Shown: one piece after another, positions 8,677 through 15,825 of the stretch
Position numbering within the stretch: the stretch's first letter is position 1
Layout: each line of letters opens with the position of its first letter
Source: Nocardioides massiliensis
GTDB taxonomy: Bacteria; Actinomycetota; Actinomycetes; Propionibacteriales; Nocardioidaceae
Length of the DNA: 64,000 nucleotides
Direction: 5' to 3'
Assembly: GCF_030811215.1 (NCBI RefSeq)
Contig: NZ_JAUSQM010000001.1
Coordinates: 1,240,001-1,304,000 of the forward strand
Position numbers and translations under genes: made by a program
Notes under the pieces: model-generated
Told to the model about the DNA's origin: nothing
The model's database searches: none
Seen by the model: only the letters and a program-made list of their open reading frames with translations

Positions 8677-9573
8677 TCAGGGGTAGCTGACGCCGGTCGC
8701 CGCCTCCGAGACCTGCCACAGCCGGTCGGCGGCGTAGTCGTCCTGGGCGGCGCGCGCGGGCTGGACGAGGTGCGGGAGTCCGCGCATCTCCAGCGGGCCC
8801 GAGGGGCCGACGTAGCTGCCGCCGGGCAGGTCCGCGGTGGCCGCCATGACCGTGGCGGCCGCGCCGTCCTCCGCGCTCTGGCCGAGCGTGCCGAAGGCGC
8901 GCACGAGCACCGCCCCGATCCCGCGTGGCCCGGCATGGGTCGCGCCGCCGAGCAGGCCGGTCGAGGTCCGGCCGGGGTGCGCAGCGAGCGCCCGCAGCGG
9001 CAGCCCGGCCTCGCGGGCGCGCCGCTCGAGCTCCCGGGTGAAGAGCAGGTTGGCGAGCTTGGACTCGGCGTACACCCGCCACGGGCGGTGGGGCAGCCGC
9101 GGCACCCGCGGGTCGTGCACGGGTGCCTGGCGCGCCAACCGGTGGATCTGCGAGCTCACCGCCACCACCCGCGCGTCGCCCGAGGCGATCAGGGTGGGCA
9201 GCAGCAGGCCCGTCAGGGCGAACGGCGCGAAGTGGTTGGTGACCATCTGCAGGTCGAACCCGTCGACGCTGCGCTCGGGTCCGAGGGCCATCACGCCGGC
9301 GTTGTTGACCAGCACGTCGAGCGGACCGAGTCGGGCGACCTCCGCCGCGGCCCGGCGTACCGACGTCAGGTCGGCGAGGTCGACCACCACGAGGGGGAAG
9401 GTGCGGTCGTCGGTCACCGGACCGAGGGCGCGCACGAGGTCGGTCCGGGTCTGCTCGAGCTTGGTCGGGTTGCGCCCCGCGAGCAGCACCTCGGCGCCTG
9501 CGCGTGCCAGCGCGTGCGCCGTGGCCGCGCCCAGCCCGCTGGTGACCCCGGTGACGAGGATCCGGCGAGTCAC
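8677..9573 (-). CDS. Short-chain dehydrogenase/reductase (classical SDR)
   Basis: 298 residues. The cofactor motif TGVTSGLG (TGxxxGxG) is at residues 8-15, NNAG follows in the mid-domain, and the catalytic YxxxK is YAESK after AVSSQIHR. Length and C-terminal extension resemble retinol dehydrogenase/protochlorophyllide reductase-like SDRs. Its ATG overlaps by 4 nt the stop of the maleylpyruvate isomerase-like gene upstream, so the two are one transcript. Substrate unknown. Confidence 0.88.
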   Translation of the reverse strand: MTRRILVTGVTSGLGAATAHALARAGAEVLLAGRNPTKLEQTRTDLVRALGPVTDDRTFPLVVVDLADLTSVRRAAAEVARLGPLDVLVNNAGVMALGPERSVDGFDLQMVTNHFAPFALTGLLLPTLIASGDARVVAVSSQIHRLARQAPVHDPRVPRLPHRPWRVYAESKLANLLFTRELERRAREAGLPLRALAAHPGRTSTGLLGGATHAGPRGIGAVLVRAFGTLGQSAEDGAAATVMAATADLPGGSYVGPSGPLEMRGLPHLVQPARAAQDDYAADRLWQVSEAATGVSYP

Positions 9574-10403
9574 GGAGTGACGTTGAGGTTCGCGAGGACG
9601 GCCGGCCCGAGAGTGCTGTCACCGTCGTACGTCGCGGTGGTCTGCTCGAGCGGGCGCCGACCCCCCGTGAGCAGCAGGAAGTCCTCGGTGCTGAGCCGGA
9701 CCGTCACGGTGGGGTCGGTGGGCGGCTCGGCGAGCGCGACCGCGCGGCCGTTGTCGCCCACCGTGAAGCCGAGGTCGGCTTCGGTCGGTCCCTGGACCAC
9801 GACGCGCAGCGTCTGCCCCGGCGCGGCACCGGCCAACTTGGCCCACACGAACGCCAGTCCCGGCGTGAGGCGGCGGATGCAGTGCGCGATCGCCGGGCTG
9901 TCGAGGTTGCCGGGTCGGTCGGTGGCGCGGCGGATGTCCTGCTCGTGCATCGCCACGTCGAGCGGACGGTTGCTCAGCAGGGTCTCCCAGTCCCAGTCGA
10001 TCCCGCCGGGGGTCTTGGGCGGGCGCGCGGAGCCGTCGGTCGGCGGATCGGCTGCCAGCTGCTCGGCGCGGACGGCGACCGAGTCGGCCAGCTCCTGCAC
10101 GATCTGCTCGGTCGGCCACGTGCGCCGCGGGATGACGCCCATCTCGGTGAAGGCACTCATCTGGCCGGTGACGTGCGCCAGCCCCTCGGGGACCTGGACC
10201 CGCTCCTGCGGGTTGCCGGCGAGCGAGGACTCGAGGTGCGCGAGGTGGGAGGCCACCGCACGGACGTCCCAGCCCGCGAGGTCGGTCGGCCGGTCCCACT
10301 CGTGCGGCTCCAGCTCACGCAGCAGCGCGATGACGTCGTCGACGGAGCGCTGCCACACGGAGACGTAGCCGGCCAGGCGGACGGAGTCGGGGGTGGAGTT
10401 CAT
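9570..10403 (-). CDS. Maleylpyruvate isomerase family, mycothiol-type protein
   Basis: 277 residues. The N-terminal DinB-like MDMPI domain (about 8-165) has YVSVWQRSVDDVIALLREL, WDRPTDLAGWDVRAVASHL and HEQDIRRATD, which supply candidate metal-binding His residues. A C-terminal MDMPI_C/SCP2-like domain (about 180-277) ends with STEDFLLLTGGRRP. Relatives use mycothiol as a thiol cofactor; the actual reaction is rarely known. The start at 10403 is supported by the -10 box TAGGGT 7 nt upstream. Longer readings would run into the divergent gene. First gene of a two-gene unit with the SDR. Confidence 0.82.
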   Translation of the reverse strand: MNSTPDSVRLAGYVSVWQRSVDDVIALLRELEPHEWDRPTDLAGWDVRAVASHLAHLESSLAGNPQERVQVPEGLAHVTGQMSAFTEMGVIPRRTWPTEQIVQELADSVAVRAEQLAADPPTDGSARPPKTPGGIDWDWETLLSNRPLDVAMHEQDIRRATDRPGNLDSPAIAHCIRRLTPGLAFVWAKLAGAAPGQTLRVVVQGPTEADLGFTVGDNGRAVALAEPPTDPTVTVRLSTEDFLLLTGGRRPLEQTTATYDGDSTLGPAVLANLNVTP

Positions 10404-10437
10404 GCCACGCACCCTAGGGCCCCGCACAATGGAGAGC
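10404..10437. promoter_or_regulatory. Divergent leaderless promoter pair
   Basis: Minus strand: TAGGGT then GCGTGGC then ATG (10403). Plus strand: CACAAT (10426-10431), seven nt, then GTG (10438). The plus-strand ATG at 10429 is part of the CACAAT box and is therefore unlikely to be a start. The two starts are 34 bp apart, so the genes share this short control region. Confidence 0.6.
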
Positions 10438-12276
10438 GTGCCTGCGAACGGAACCACCCCCCGCGTCCGCGCCCCCGAGCTCCTCGGGCGGGGGTGGCTC
10501 AACACCGACGGCCGGTCGTTCTCGATCGGTGACTTCCGCGGGCAGTGGGTGCTGCTCGATTTCTGGACCTTCTGCTGCATCAACTGCCTGCACGTCATCG
10601 ACGAGCTGCGCCCGGTCGAGGAGAAGTGGGCCGACCACCTGGTCGTCGTGGGCGTCCACTCCCCGAAGTTCGTCCACGAGGCCGACGCGGGTGCCCTCGC
10701 CGCCGCCGTCGAGCGCTACGAGGTCACCCACCCCGTCCTCGACGACCCCGAGCTCCTCACCTGGCAGGCCTACGCGGCCCGCGCCTGGCCCACCCTCGTC
10801 CTGATCGACCCCGACGGCTACGTCGTCGCGCAGTACGCCGGCGAGGGGCACGCCCACGCCATCGACGCCCTCCTGGAAGATCGGAGGGGGGCGCAGTTTC
10901 ACCGCCCGCCTGTCCTGAGTAGCCGAGGGACGAGGCGTATCGAAGGGACTAACGACACGCCCGCTCGCGGTGCGACGTCCGCCCTGCGCTTCCCCGCCGA
11001 GGTCCTGGAGCTGGCGTCCGGCGACCTCCTGGTCGCCGACGCCGGCGCGCACCGCCTCACCGTGCTCGCTCCCGACGCCGCGACCGTCGTACGCCGGATC
11101 GGGGCGGGGGTCCGCGGGTTCGTCGACGGTGTCCCCGACGACGCCCGGTTCAGCGAGCCCAACGGCGTTTGTCTACTGCCCGCCGAGGTGACGCGGGAGG
11201 TGGGGTACGACGTCGTGGTCGCCGACACCGTCAACCACGCGTTGCGCGGCGTGCGTCTGGAGGACGGCACCGTCACCACGCTCGCCGGCGATGGCCAGCA
11301 ATGGCGCCCCGGCGACGGGACCGACCGGCTGTCGAGCCCGTGGGCCGTGGCCTGGTGGCAGGACCGGGTCTGGGTCGCGATGGCCGGCATCCACCAGCTG
11401 TGGACCTTCGACCCGCGCACGCGCGAGGTCGCGGTCGTCGCCGGCACCACCAACGAGGGTCTGGTCGACGGTCCGGCCGAGCAGGCGTGGTTCGCCCAGA
11501 CCTCGGGTCTCGCCGCCGCCGGCGACCGGCTCTGGCTCGCCGACAGCGAGGTGTCGGCCCTGCGCTGGATCGATGCCGACGGCACCGTCGGTACGGCGAT
11601 CGGCACGGGATTGTTCGAGTTCGGCTTCCGCGACGGCGCTGCCGACCAGGCGTTGTTGCAGCACCCGCTCGGAGTCACGGTGCTCCCCGACGGCTCGGTC
11701 GCGGTGTGCGACACCTACAACGGCGCCGTACGCCGCTACGACCCCGAGGCCGGCACGGTGTCGACCCTCGCGGACGGGTTGCGCGAGCCGTCCGGCGCCG
11801 CCGTCGTCGGCGACCTCCTGCTCGTCGTGGAGTCCGCGGCGCACGAGGTGACCGGCATCCGGCTGGGTGACGCCGGGCGCGCGGTCGACGGGTTCGCCCA
11901 CACCACGCAGCGCCCCGTGACCGAGCTCGGTCCCGGCGCGGTGGAGCTCCGCGTCGGGTTCACGCCGCCGCCCGGCCAGAAGGTCGACGACCGGTTCGGG
12001 CCGGCGACCCAGCTGGTCGTCTCTGCCACGCCGCCGGCGCTGCTGCGCTCCGGTGAGGGGCGCGACACCGATCTCGTGCGTGTCCTCGAGCTCGACGCCG
12101 CCGTCGGCGACGGTGTGCTCCACGTGGCAGCGCGCGCGGCGTCGTGCGATGCGCCGGACGAGACCGGCGAGGTCCCCGAAGGCGCCGCGTGCCATGTGCA
12201 CCAGCAGGACTGGGGGATCCCGGTGCGGGTCGTCGCGGACGGTCCCACACGGCTCGACCTGCCGCTCGGCGGCTGA
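10438..12276 (+). CDS. Thioredoxin-like/NHL-repeat protein (NHLRC2-like)
   Basis: 612 residues from GTG 10438. An N-terminal TlpA/thioredoxin-like domain (about 10-140) carries a CxxC within FWTFCCINCLHVIDEL. It is followed by an NHL beta-propeller (about 180-490) with repeated blades such as FSEPNGVCLLP and LLQHPLGVTVLPDGSVAVCDTY, then a C-terminal beta-rich region. No signal peptide is visible, so it should be cytoplasmic. Relatives are widespread and of unclear function; a redox or scaffold role is inferred. A segment of about 16 residues between the two domains is encoded by an interspersed repeat (10909-10956). Confidence 0.85.
   Translation: MPANGTTPRVRAPELLGRGWLNTDGRSFSIGDFRGQWVLLDFWTFCCINCLHVIDELRPVEEKWADHLVVVGVHSPKFVHEADAGALAAAVERYEVTHPVLDDPELLTWQAYAARAWPTLVLIDPDGYVVAQYAGEGHAHAIDALLEDRRGAQFHRPPVLSSRGTRRIEGTNDTPARGATSALRFPAEVLELASGDLLVADAGAHRLTVLAPDAATVVRRIGAGVRGFVDGVPDDARFSEPNGVCLLPAEVTREVGYDVVVADTVNHALRGVRLEDGTVTTLAGDGQQWRPGDGTDRLSSPWAVAWWQDRVWVAMAGIHQLWTFDPRTREVAVVAGTTNEGLVDGPAEQAWFAQTSGLAAAGDRLWLADSEVSALRWIDADGTVGTAIGTGLFEFGFRDGAADQALLQHPLGVTVLPDGSVAVCDTYNGAVRRYDPEAGTVSTLADGLREPSGAAVVGDLLLVVESAAHEVTGIRLGDAGRAVDGFAHTTQRPVTELGPGAVELRVGFTPPPGQKVDDRFGPATQLVVSATPPALLRSGEGRDTDLVRVLELDAAVGDGVLHVAARAASCDAPDETGEVPEGAACHVHQQDWGIPVRVVADGPTRLDLPLGG
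10909..10956. repeat. Interspersed repeat variant inside the thioredoxin/NHL gene
   Basis: The core word GAGGCGTATCGAAGGGAC follows CCTGTCCTGAGTAGCCGAG. It resembles the GTATCGAGACC repeats at 2393, 34678 and 50774 but is a distinct variant. It is read in frame as interdomain linker (PVLSSRGTRRIEGTND). Confidence 0.6.
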
Positions 12277-12292
12277 TCCCGCGCGGCACTCC

Positions 12293-12670
12293 TCAGGGGG
12301 CGCCGCGCGGCTCCTCGTGGTCCATGACGGGGCTGAGCTCGTCGGCGATGAGGAACTCGTCGCGGACCTGGCCGGCGCGGAAGGCGGCACGGCCCATCAT
12401 GTGGGAGGCGATGGGGGCGGTGAGGCACTGGAAGAGGCCGATGAGCACCAGCACCCCGAACGCCCACGGCTCGCGCAGGCGCAGGCCGAGGCCGAGGAGG
12501 GCGAGCAGCAGGCCGACGGTCTGAGGCTTGGTGGCGGCGTGCATGCGGGTGAGCAGGTCGGGGAAGCGGGCGACGCCGAGCGCGGCGATGAAGGCGAAGC
12601 CGGCGGCGGCGAGGAAGCACAGGGACGCGGCGATGTCGGCGATCTGCACCCAGGTGTCGGCGTCGGTCAT
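12293..12670 (-). CDS. mnhG: Na+/H+ antiporter subunit MnhG (MrpG)
   Basis: 125 residues with three hydrophobic segments. The family signature ALGVARFPDLLTRMHAATKPQTVG is recognisable around residues 27-50. Last gene of the Mrp operon. ATG 12670 overlaps the mnhF stop by 4 nt. Mrp antiporters are multi-subunit membrane complexes that exchange cytoplasmic Na+ for external H+, supporting pH and salt tolerance; MnhG is a small structural subunit. Confidence 0.93.
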   Translation of the reverse strand: MTDADTWVQIADIAASLCFLAAAGFAFIAALGVARFPDLLTRMHAATKPQTVGLLLALLGLGLRLREPWAFGVLVLIGLFQCLTAPIASHMMGRAAFRAGQVRDEFLIADELSPVMDHEEPRGAP

Positions 12671-12966
12671 GACGGCCCCTCCTCGTTGTCGTCGTCCCCG
12701 TCGTCGACGTCGCGGGGGTCGATGAACCGCGCGATGCTCACCGAGCCGACGAAGCCGAGCAGGGTCAGGGCGAGCAGCATCGGCACGGTGTCGACCTCGC
12801 GGCGGACGGCGGCATAGAGCGCCAACCCGATGATCGTGATCGATACGACCATGTCGAAGGTCATCGCACGGTCGAGCACGGTCGGGCCGATCGTCATGCG
12901 GACCGTGAGCGCGAGCGCGCACAGGCCGAGGATGCCCGCGGTGATGAACACGACGGCACTGGTCAC
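12667..12966 (-). CDS. mnhF: Na+/H+ antiporter subunit MnhF (MrpF)
   Basis: 99 residues with three membrane segments and the MrpF core VRMTIGPTVLDRAMTFD. It ends in an acidic tail (RDVDDGDDDNEE) that likely faces the cytoplasm. Overlaps mnhE and mnhG by 4 nt on each side, indicating coupled translation within the Mrp operon. Confidence 0.93.
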   Translation of the reverse strand: MTSAVVFITAGILGLCALALTVRMTIGPTVLDRAMTFDMVVSITIIGLALYAAVRREVDTVPMLLALTLLGFVGSVSIARFIDPRDVDDGDDDNEEGPS

Positions 12967-13541
12967 GAGCCGACCTCCGTGGTGCCGCGGTCACGACGGC
13001 GCGTCGGGGGGAAGGCGCGGACCACGTACCTCTCCACGTTCAGCGCGCTGGCGCGGGCCTTCTCGACCCCGTCGGAGTCCTGCGCGTCGAGGACGTGGAT
13101 GAACAGCGTGTGGGTGGAGCGGCGCGCCTCCACCACCACGCTGCCCGGGATCAGCGAGACGATGAGCGAGACGATCGTCATCACGAAGTCGGACTCGCTG
13201 CGCAGGTCGATCTCGATGACGGCCGGCTGCGGCTTGCGCGTGGTGCGCAGCACGTGCCCGGCGACCTCGAAGCTGGCGACCACCATCTGCGTGACGAACA
13301 TATACAGCATCGCGAGCAGGCCGCCGATCCGCACCCCGCCCTCGAGCCGCAGCGGGGGCAGCGGGAAGGCCCACTGGATGGCGACGCCGAGCACGGCGCC
13401 GCTGAGGATGTTGGCGATCGAGAGGTCGCGCCAGAACAGGCACCACACGAGTGCCATCCACACCACCGTGCCCAGCTGGATGGCGCTCTTGCGGCGCGGT
13501 CGCACGGAGCCGTCGCGGCGGGTCCGCATCTCCGGGCTCAT
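12963..13541 (-). CDS. mnhE: Na+/H+ antiporter subunit MnhE (MrpE)
   Basis: 192 residues. A basic N-terminus precedes the membrane segments TVVWMALVWCLFW and GGLLAMLYMFVTQMVVASFE. The soluble C-terminal half has the MrpE features SLIPGSVVVEA and THTLFIHVLD. ATG 13541 is preferred because it overlaps the mnhD stop by 4 nt; a reading from 15275 would run antiparallel to nothing but through the mnhD gene. Part of the Mrp complex, needed for assembly in characterised systems. Confidence 0.92.
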   Translation of the reverse strand: MSPEMRTRRDGSVRPRRKSAIQLGTVVWMALVWCLFWRDLSIANILSGAVLGVAIQWAFPLPPLRLEGGVRIGGLLAMLYMFVTQMVVASFEVAGHVLRTTRKPQPAVIEIDLRSESDFVMTIVSLIVSLIPGSVVVEARRSTHTLFIHVLDAQDSDGVEKARASALNVERYVVRAFPPTRRRDRGTTEVGS

Positions 13542-15238
13542 CGCTCCCCCTCCGGCAGCACGGCGTCGACGTACACCTCGCGCTGCTGCAGGTTGTCGGC
13601 GGCGCGGTCGGTGTAGCCGTAGAGCGGGCCGGCCACGAGGGTCAGCGCGACGCTCACCGCGACGAGGCCGGCGGTCGAGCCGACCATCGTCTTGGGCAGC
13701 GTGGTCTCGAGCTTGCGCTGCTCGAGCAGCTCGTGGAGGTCCTCGTCGCTGCCCTCCTCCAGCAGCGCCTCGCGGGCCTGGCGCAGCGTCTCCTCGTCCA
13801 CCAGCTGCGTGCCGGCGTGCACATGGCCACGGTGGCGCATCAGGGACTGCTCGCCGACCATGCCGGAGCGGGTCTGCTCCAGCTCGGCCATCGCCACGGC
13901 CATCTCGTGCGCCTGCTGCGGCGTGCGCCAGAACGCGAGGTTCCAGGTCTTCGCCACGGCATAGAGGGTGAGCAGACTGGTCACGGTGCCGGCGGCGACG
14001 ACGGCGTACGAGAGCCAGGTGGCCTCCTCGATGCCGGCGCCGAGCAGCCCCACCTTGCCGATGAAGCCGGACAGCGGCGGGATGCCGGCGAGGTTCATCG
14101 CCGGGATGAAGAACATCACCGCGAGCAGCGGCGCGAGCCGCGCGACCCCGCCGAGCTTCACCAGCGACGTCGAGCCGGCGCGACGCTCGACCAGGCCCAG
14201 GACGAGGAAGAGCGCGGTCTGGATGGTGATGTGGTGGGCGACGTAGAACACGGCCCCGGAGTAGCCCGCGTGGGTCGCCAGGCCGATGCCGAAGATCATG
14301 TAGCCGATGTGGCTCACCAGCGTGAACGACAACATACGTTTGATGTCGGATTGGGCGACGGCACCGAGGATCCCGATCAACATCGTCAGCAGCGCCGCCC
14401 ACAGCAACAGCTCGGTGAGCTCGGAGCCGGGGAACAACAGCGTCTGGATCCGCAGGATGGCGTAGACACCGACCTTGGTCAGCAGGCCGGCGAACACCGC
14501 CGTCACCGGCGCCGGCGCGGTCGGGTAGCTGTCGGGCAGCCAGAACGACAGCGGGAAGACGGCCGCCTTGATGGCGAAGGTGACCAGCAGCAGCAGCTGG
14601 ATCATCAGGGCCGTGGAGTCGGGGATCTCCTGCAGGCGCAGGGAGAGCTGCGCGAGGTTGACGGTGCCGGTCGCGGCGTAGGTGACCGCGACACCGACGA
14701 GGAACAGCATCGAGCTCAAGATGTTGACGACGACGTAGATCGTGCCGGCGCGGATCCGGGACTCGGTGCCACCGAGCGTCAGCAGCACGTAGGACGCGAA
14801 CAGCAGCATCTCGAACGAGACGAACAGGTTGAACAGGTCGCCGGCCAGGAACGCGTTGGCGACGCCGGCGACCAGCACGAGGAAGGTCGGGTGGTAGATC
14901 GAGACCGGCGTCTCGATCTCGTCGCCGGTCATGCCCTGGCCGATGGAGTAGATAAGGACGGCCAGCGCCACGACCGCTGAGACGAGCAGCATCAGCGACG
15001 AGACCCGGTCGGCCACGAGGCTGATGCCCAGCGGTGGCTCCCACGCCCCGATCCACAGCACCAGCGGCTCGCCGTGGTCCGACAGGTAGGTGAGGGTTGC
15101 GGCGATCGCGACCACGGCGATCAGGACGACCACCGTCACGGCGCGCTGCGCCCGCGGCCGGCGCGACAGGCACAGGGCGAGTCCGGCTCCCAGCAGCGGG
15201 AGCAGGACGGGGAACGGGACGAGCAGCTCGGCGCTCAC
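13538..15238 (-). CDS. mnhD: Na+/H+ antiporter subunit MnhD (MrpD)
   Basis: 566 residues, a proton-pumping-type subunit homologous to NuoL/M/N with about 13-14 membrane helices. Conserved elements include the functional Glu region FVSFEMLLFASYVLL and the Lys helix FAIKAAVFPLSFWLPDSYPTAPAPV. Before the last helix there is a hydrophilic stretch of about 75 residues, rich in Glu (residues about 445-525, EQTRSGMVGEQ ... EEGSDEDLHELLEQRK), which makes the protein longer than typical MrpD (about 490-500). Overlaps both neighbours by 4 nt. Confidence 0.94.
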   Translation of the reverse strand: MSAELLVPFPVLLPLLGAGLALCLSRRPRAQRAVTVVVLIAVVAIAATLTYLSDHGEPLVLWIGAWEPPLGISLVADRVSSLMLLVSAVVALAVLIYSIGQGMTGDEIETPVSIYHPTFLVLVAGVANAFLAGDLFNLFVSFEMLLFASYVLLTLGGTESRIRAGTIYVVVNILSSMLFLVGVAVTYAATGTVNLAQLSLRLQEIPDSTALMIQLLLLVTFAIKAAVFPLSFWLPDSYPTAPAPVTAVFAGLLTKVGVYAILRIQTLLFPGSELTELLLWAALLTMLIGILGAVAQSDIKRMLSFTLVSHIGYMIFGIGLATHAGYSGAVFYVAHHITIQTALFLVLGLVERRAGSTSLVKLGGVARLAPLLAVMFFIPAMNLAGIPPLSGFIGKVGLLGAGIEEATWLSYAVVAAGTVTSLLTLYAVAKTWNLAFWRTPQQAHEMAVAMAELEQTRSGMVGEQSLMRHRGHVHAGTQLVDEETLRQAREALLEEGSDEDLHELLEQRKLETTLPKTMVGSTAGLVAVSVALTLVAGPLYGYTDRAADNLQQREVYVDAVLPEGER

Positions 15239-15825
15239 GGGCGGTCCTCCTGCTCGTCGATGAGGGGGGTCTCATGGCGTACGCCGAGGTCCGCGCTCGG
15301 CTCGAAGGGAGTAGCGCCGGGGTCCTCCGGCTCCTCCCAGGTCGGGGGGGACTCCTCGAAGTCGGGCACCGGTCGTGACGAGGAACCCTCCTCCTCGGTG
15401 GGCTCGTCGTCGGCGTCGTCCGGGCTGGCCGTGACGGTCAGGTCGAAGGCGTCGGACGCCTCGTCGGCCGCCGCCAGACGCCGGATCGCGGCGTCCTCGA
15501 CATCGTCCTGTACGTCATCGTTGCCGGCGAGCTGCCAGCTGCGGTAGGCCATCGCGAGGACGAACGAGACGGTGCCGAGGGTGATGACGATCGCGGTCAG
15601 CACGAGGGCCTGCGGCAGCGGGTCGGCGATGTCGAAGGCGGAGTACTCGTTGAGCAGCGGCGGCTCGCCCGGATCGCCGCTGGCGACGATGAAGCCCAGG
15701 TTGACGCCGTTGCTGAGGATCACCAGCCCGATCAGCACGCGGGTCAGCGAGCGTTCGAGCATGAGGTAGGCGCCGACCCCGACGAGGGCGACCGCGGCGG
15801 CGAGGAGCGAGAGACTGGTGGTCAC
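15235..15825 (-). CDS. mnhC: Na+/H+ antiporter subunit MnhC (MrpC), with acidic C-terminal extension
   Basis: 196 residues from GTG 15825, which overlaps the mnhA stop (GTGA). Residues 1-110 are a NuoK-like three-helix subunit with LERSLTRVLIGLVILSNGVNL and PLPQALVLTAIVITLG. The remaining 80 or so residues form a highly acidic, probably disordered tail (DDVQDDVEDAA ... PTEEEGSSSRP) not found in short MrpC proteins. The tail function is unknown. Confidence 0.92.
   Translation of the reverse strand: MTTSLSLLAAAVALVGVGAYLMLERSLTRVLIGLVILSNGVNLGFIVASGDPGEPPLLNEYSAFDIADPLPQALVLTAIVITLGTVSFVLAMAYRSWQLAGNDDVQDDVEDAAIRRLAAADEASDAFDLTVTASPDDADDEPTEEEGSSSRPVPDFEESPPTWEEPEDPGATPFEPSADLGVRHETPLIDEQEDRP

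Noticed and set aside
10429-10437. ATG at 10429 as start of the thioredoxin/NHL gene
   Set aside because: The ATG lies inside the CACAAT box that is correctly spaced (7 nt) from GTG 10438; nine other genes here show the same box-to-start spacing.
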